Origin: Sphingomonas sp. JUb134
Lineage (GTDB): Bacteria > Pseudomonadota > Alphaproteobacteria > Sphingomonadales > Sphingomonadaceae
Assembly: GCF_004341505.2 (NCBI RefSeq)
Contig: NZ_SLYP02000001.1
Location: 1,747,001 to 1,811,000, forward strand
Reading direction: 5' to 3'
DNA: 64,000 bases
Position 1 is the stretch's first letter; each line of letters begins with the position of its first letter. The notes under the pieces are model-generated. The model was not told the origin of the DNA. It searched no databases and saw nothing but the letters and a program-made list of their open reading frames with translations. Below, piece by piece: positions 62,914-64,000 of the stretch. The position numbers were made by a program, and so were the translations under genes.

Positions 62914-63073
62914 GGTGGTTCTCGGGAAGATGGGGATTGCCGCTGCTCTAGAGGATCGCGTCGTCGCCCGCCAGCAGCGCCACGACGCTTTTCGGCTGTT
63001 TCACGCACGCGCAACTTTCGTTCGCGAAAACCCGTGCTACACTCGGGCAAAACAGAACGAATGGAGAGGCCAT

Positions 63074-64000
63074 TTGACCCCGGACTTCGACTTCGCGCTC
63101 GGCGACATGGCCGACGCGATCCGTGAGACCACACGCCGCTTCTCTGCGGATCGGATCGCGCCCCTTGCCGCGCGGGTGGATGCGGAAGACTGGTTCCCGC
63201 GCGACCTGTGGCCTGAGATGGGTGCGCTCGGCCTGCACGGCATCACCGTGGAGGAAGAGTTCGGCGGGCTGGGCCTCGGCTACCTCGAGCATGTCGTCGC
63301 GGTCGAGGAAGTCAGCCGCGCCTCCGCCTCCGTCGGGCTGAGCTATGGCGCGCACTCCAACCTGTGCGTCAACCAGATCCGCCGCTGGGGCAATGCCGAG
63401 CAGAAGGCGAAGTACCTGCCCAAGCTGGTGTCGGGCGAGCATGTCGGCAGCCTGGCGATGTCCGAGGCGGGTGCCGGCTCCGACGTGGTCTCGATGAAGC
63501 TGAGGGCCGAGGCGGTCGACGGCGGATTTCGCCTCAACGGCACGAAGTTCTGGATCACCAACGCGGCCTATGCCGACACGCTGGTGGTCTATGCCAAGAC
63601 CGGCGAGGGAAGCCGCGGCATCACCGCCTTCCTGATCGAAAAGGACATGGCCGGCTTTTCGATCGGGCAGAAGATCGACAAGATGGGCATGCGCGGCAGC
63701 CCCACTGCGGAACTGGTGTTCAACGACTGCTTCGTGCCGGCTGAGAATGTGATGGGGCCGCTGAACGGCGGCGTCGGCGTGCTGATGTCGGGGCTCGATT
63801 ACGAGCGCGCGGTGCTGGCGGGCATCCAGCTCGGCATCATGCAGGCGTGTCTCGACGTGGTGCTGCCGTTCGTGCGCGAGCGGCGCCAGTTCGGCCGGCC
63901 GATCGGCGAGTTCCAGCTGATGCAGGCCAAGGTCGCCGACATGTACGTCGCACTCAATTCGGCGCGGGCCTACGTCTATGCCGTCGCGCGCAGCTGCGAC
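63074..64000 (+). CDS. ivd: Isovaleryl-CoA dehydrogenase, N-terminal part
   Basis: The gene runs off the right edge after 309 residues; the expected full length is about 385-390. The segments GLGLGYLEHVVAVEEVSRASASVGLSYGAHSNLC and LAMSEAGAGSDVVSMK are close to isovaleryl-CoA dehydrogenases, including the Leu/Gly-rich loop typical of that branch. It catalyses the third step of leucine breakdown. The start is TTG 63074, preceded by GGAGAGG; no ATG lies near the conserved N-terminus. In relatives, methylcrotonyl-CoA carboxylase genes follow. Confidence 0.9.
   Translation, partial: MTPDFDFALGDMADAIRETTRRFSADRIAPLAARVDAEDWFPRDLWPEMGALGLHGITVEEEFGGLGLGYLEHVVAVEEVSRASASVGLSYGAHSNLCVNQIRRWGNAEQKAKYLPKLVSGEHVGSLAMSEAGAGSDVVSMKLRAEAVDGGFRLNGTKFWITNAAYADTLVVYAKTGEGSRGITAFLIEKDMAGFSIGQKIDKMGMRGSPTAELVFNDCFVPAENVMGPLNGGVGVLMSGLDYERAVLAGIQLGIMQACLDVVLPFVRERRQFGRPIGEFQLMQAKVADMYVALNSARAYVYAVARSCD

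Overview
This 64 kb window is a high-GC chromosomal segment of a sphingomonad (Alphaproteobacteria, Sphingomonas-like). The evidence is the trpGDC-moaC-moeA-lexA order, a GTTC-N7-GTTC LexA box, alphaproteobacterial DksA/DUF465/DUF1465 genes, candidate EcfG (general stress response) promoters of the form GGAAC-N17-(C)GTT, a class II DAHP synthase, PEP-CTERM proteins and a large TonB-dependent receptor. I see no phage, transposase, integrase or CRISPR array. Genes are tightly packed, often with ATGA/GTGA stop-start overlaps.

Layout. 1-11 kb: the 3' end of comEC; lexA with its own box; a translationally coupled operon trpG-trpD-trpC-moaC-moeA; a small secreted protein; ppiD-trpE; tpiA. 11-22.5 kb: a PEP-CTERM choice-of-anchor protein; an M17 aminopeptidase; a three-gene FAD dehydrogenase/Tat subunit/cytochrome c lipoprotein operon whose first gene seems to start at CTG; rimO; a DUF486 protein; a K+ channel with RCK domain; an NlpD/EnvC-like degenerate M23 lipoprotein; serS; a host-attachment family protein. 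22.5-29.5 kb: a Ser/Thr/Gly-rich PEP-CTERM-like surface protein; a DksA-like protein; a PilZ protein; two divergent DUF465 proteins; DUF1465; and a run of two tandem ferritin-like Tat lipoproteins ending in an Nramp metal transporter. 29.7-37.5 kb: tRNA-Lys(CTT); the elongasome operon mreB-mreC-mreD-mrdA-rodA; mutL on the other strand.

37.5-45.4 kb: hypothetical proteins; a class II DAHP synthase whose open frame carries an N-terminal XRE-type helix-turn-helix; cysS; an SRPBCC/zinc alcohol dehydrogenase/SDR operon and a small hypothetical gene, both with EcfG-like promoters. 45.5-55.1 kb: a glycan-use locus with an MFS (GPH) transporter, a GH3 beta-glucosidase, a LacI regulator with a perfect palindromic operator, a TonB receptor and a glucoamylase-domain (GH144-like) enzyme, plausibly for beta-1,2-glucans. 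55.1-61.2 kb: a small secreted protein and a complete distal valine-degradation operon (mmsA, isobutyryl-CoA dehydrogenase, HIB-CoA hydrolase, enoyl-CoA hydratase, mmsB) closed by a strong terminator. 61.2-64 kb: an HPP membrane protein, trhO and the 5' part of an isovaleryl-CoA dehydrogenase.

Short palindromes of the type CCCCGC-GAAG-GCGGGG lie in several intergenic gaps and look like a REP family. The least expected observations are the in-frame HTH-DAHP synthase fusion, the apparent CTG start of the GMC dehydrogenase, the likely beta-glucan locus and the stress-response cluster.
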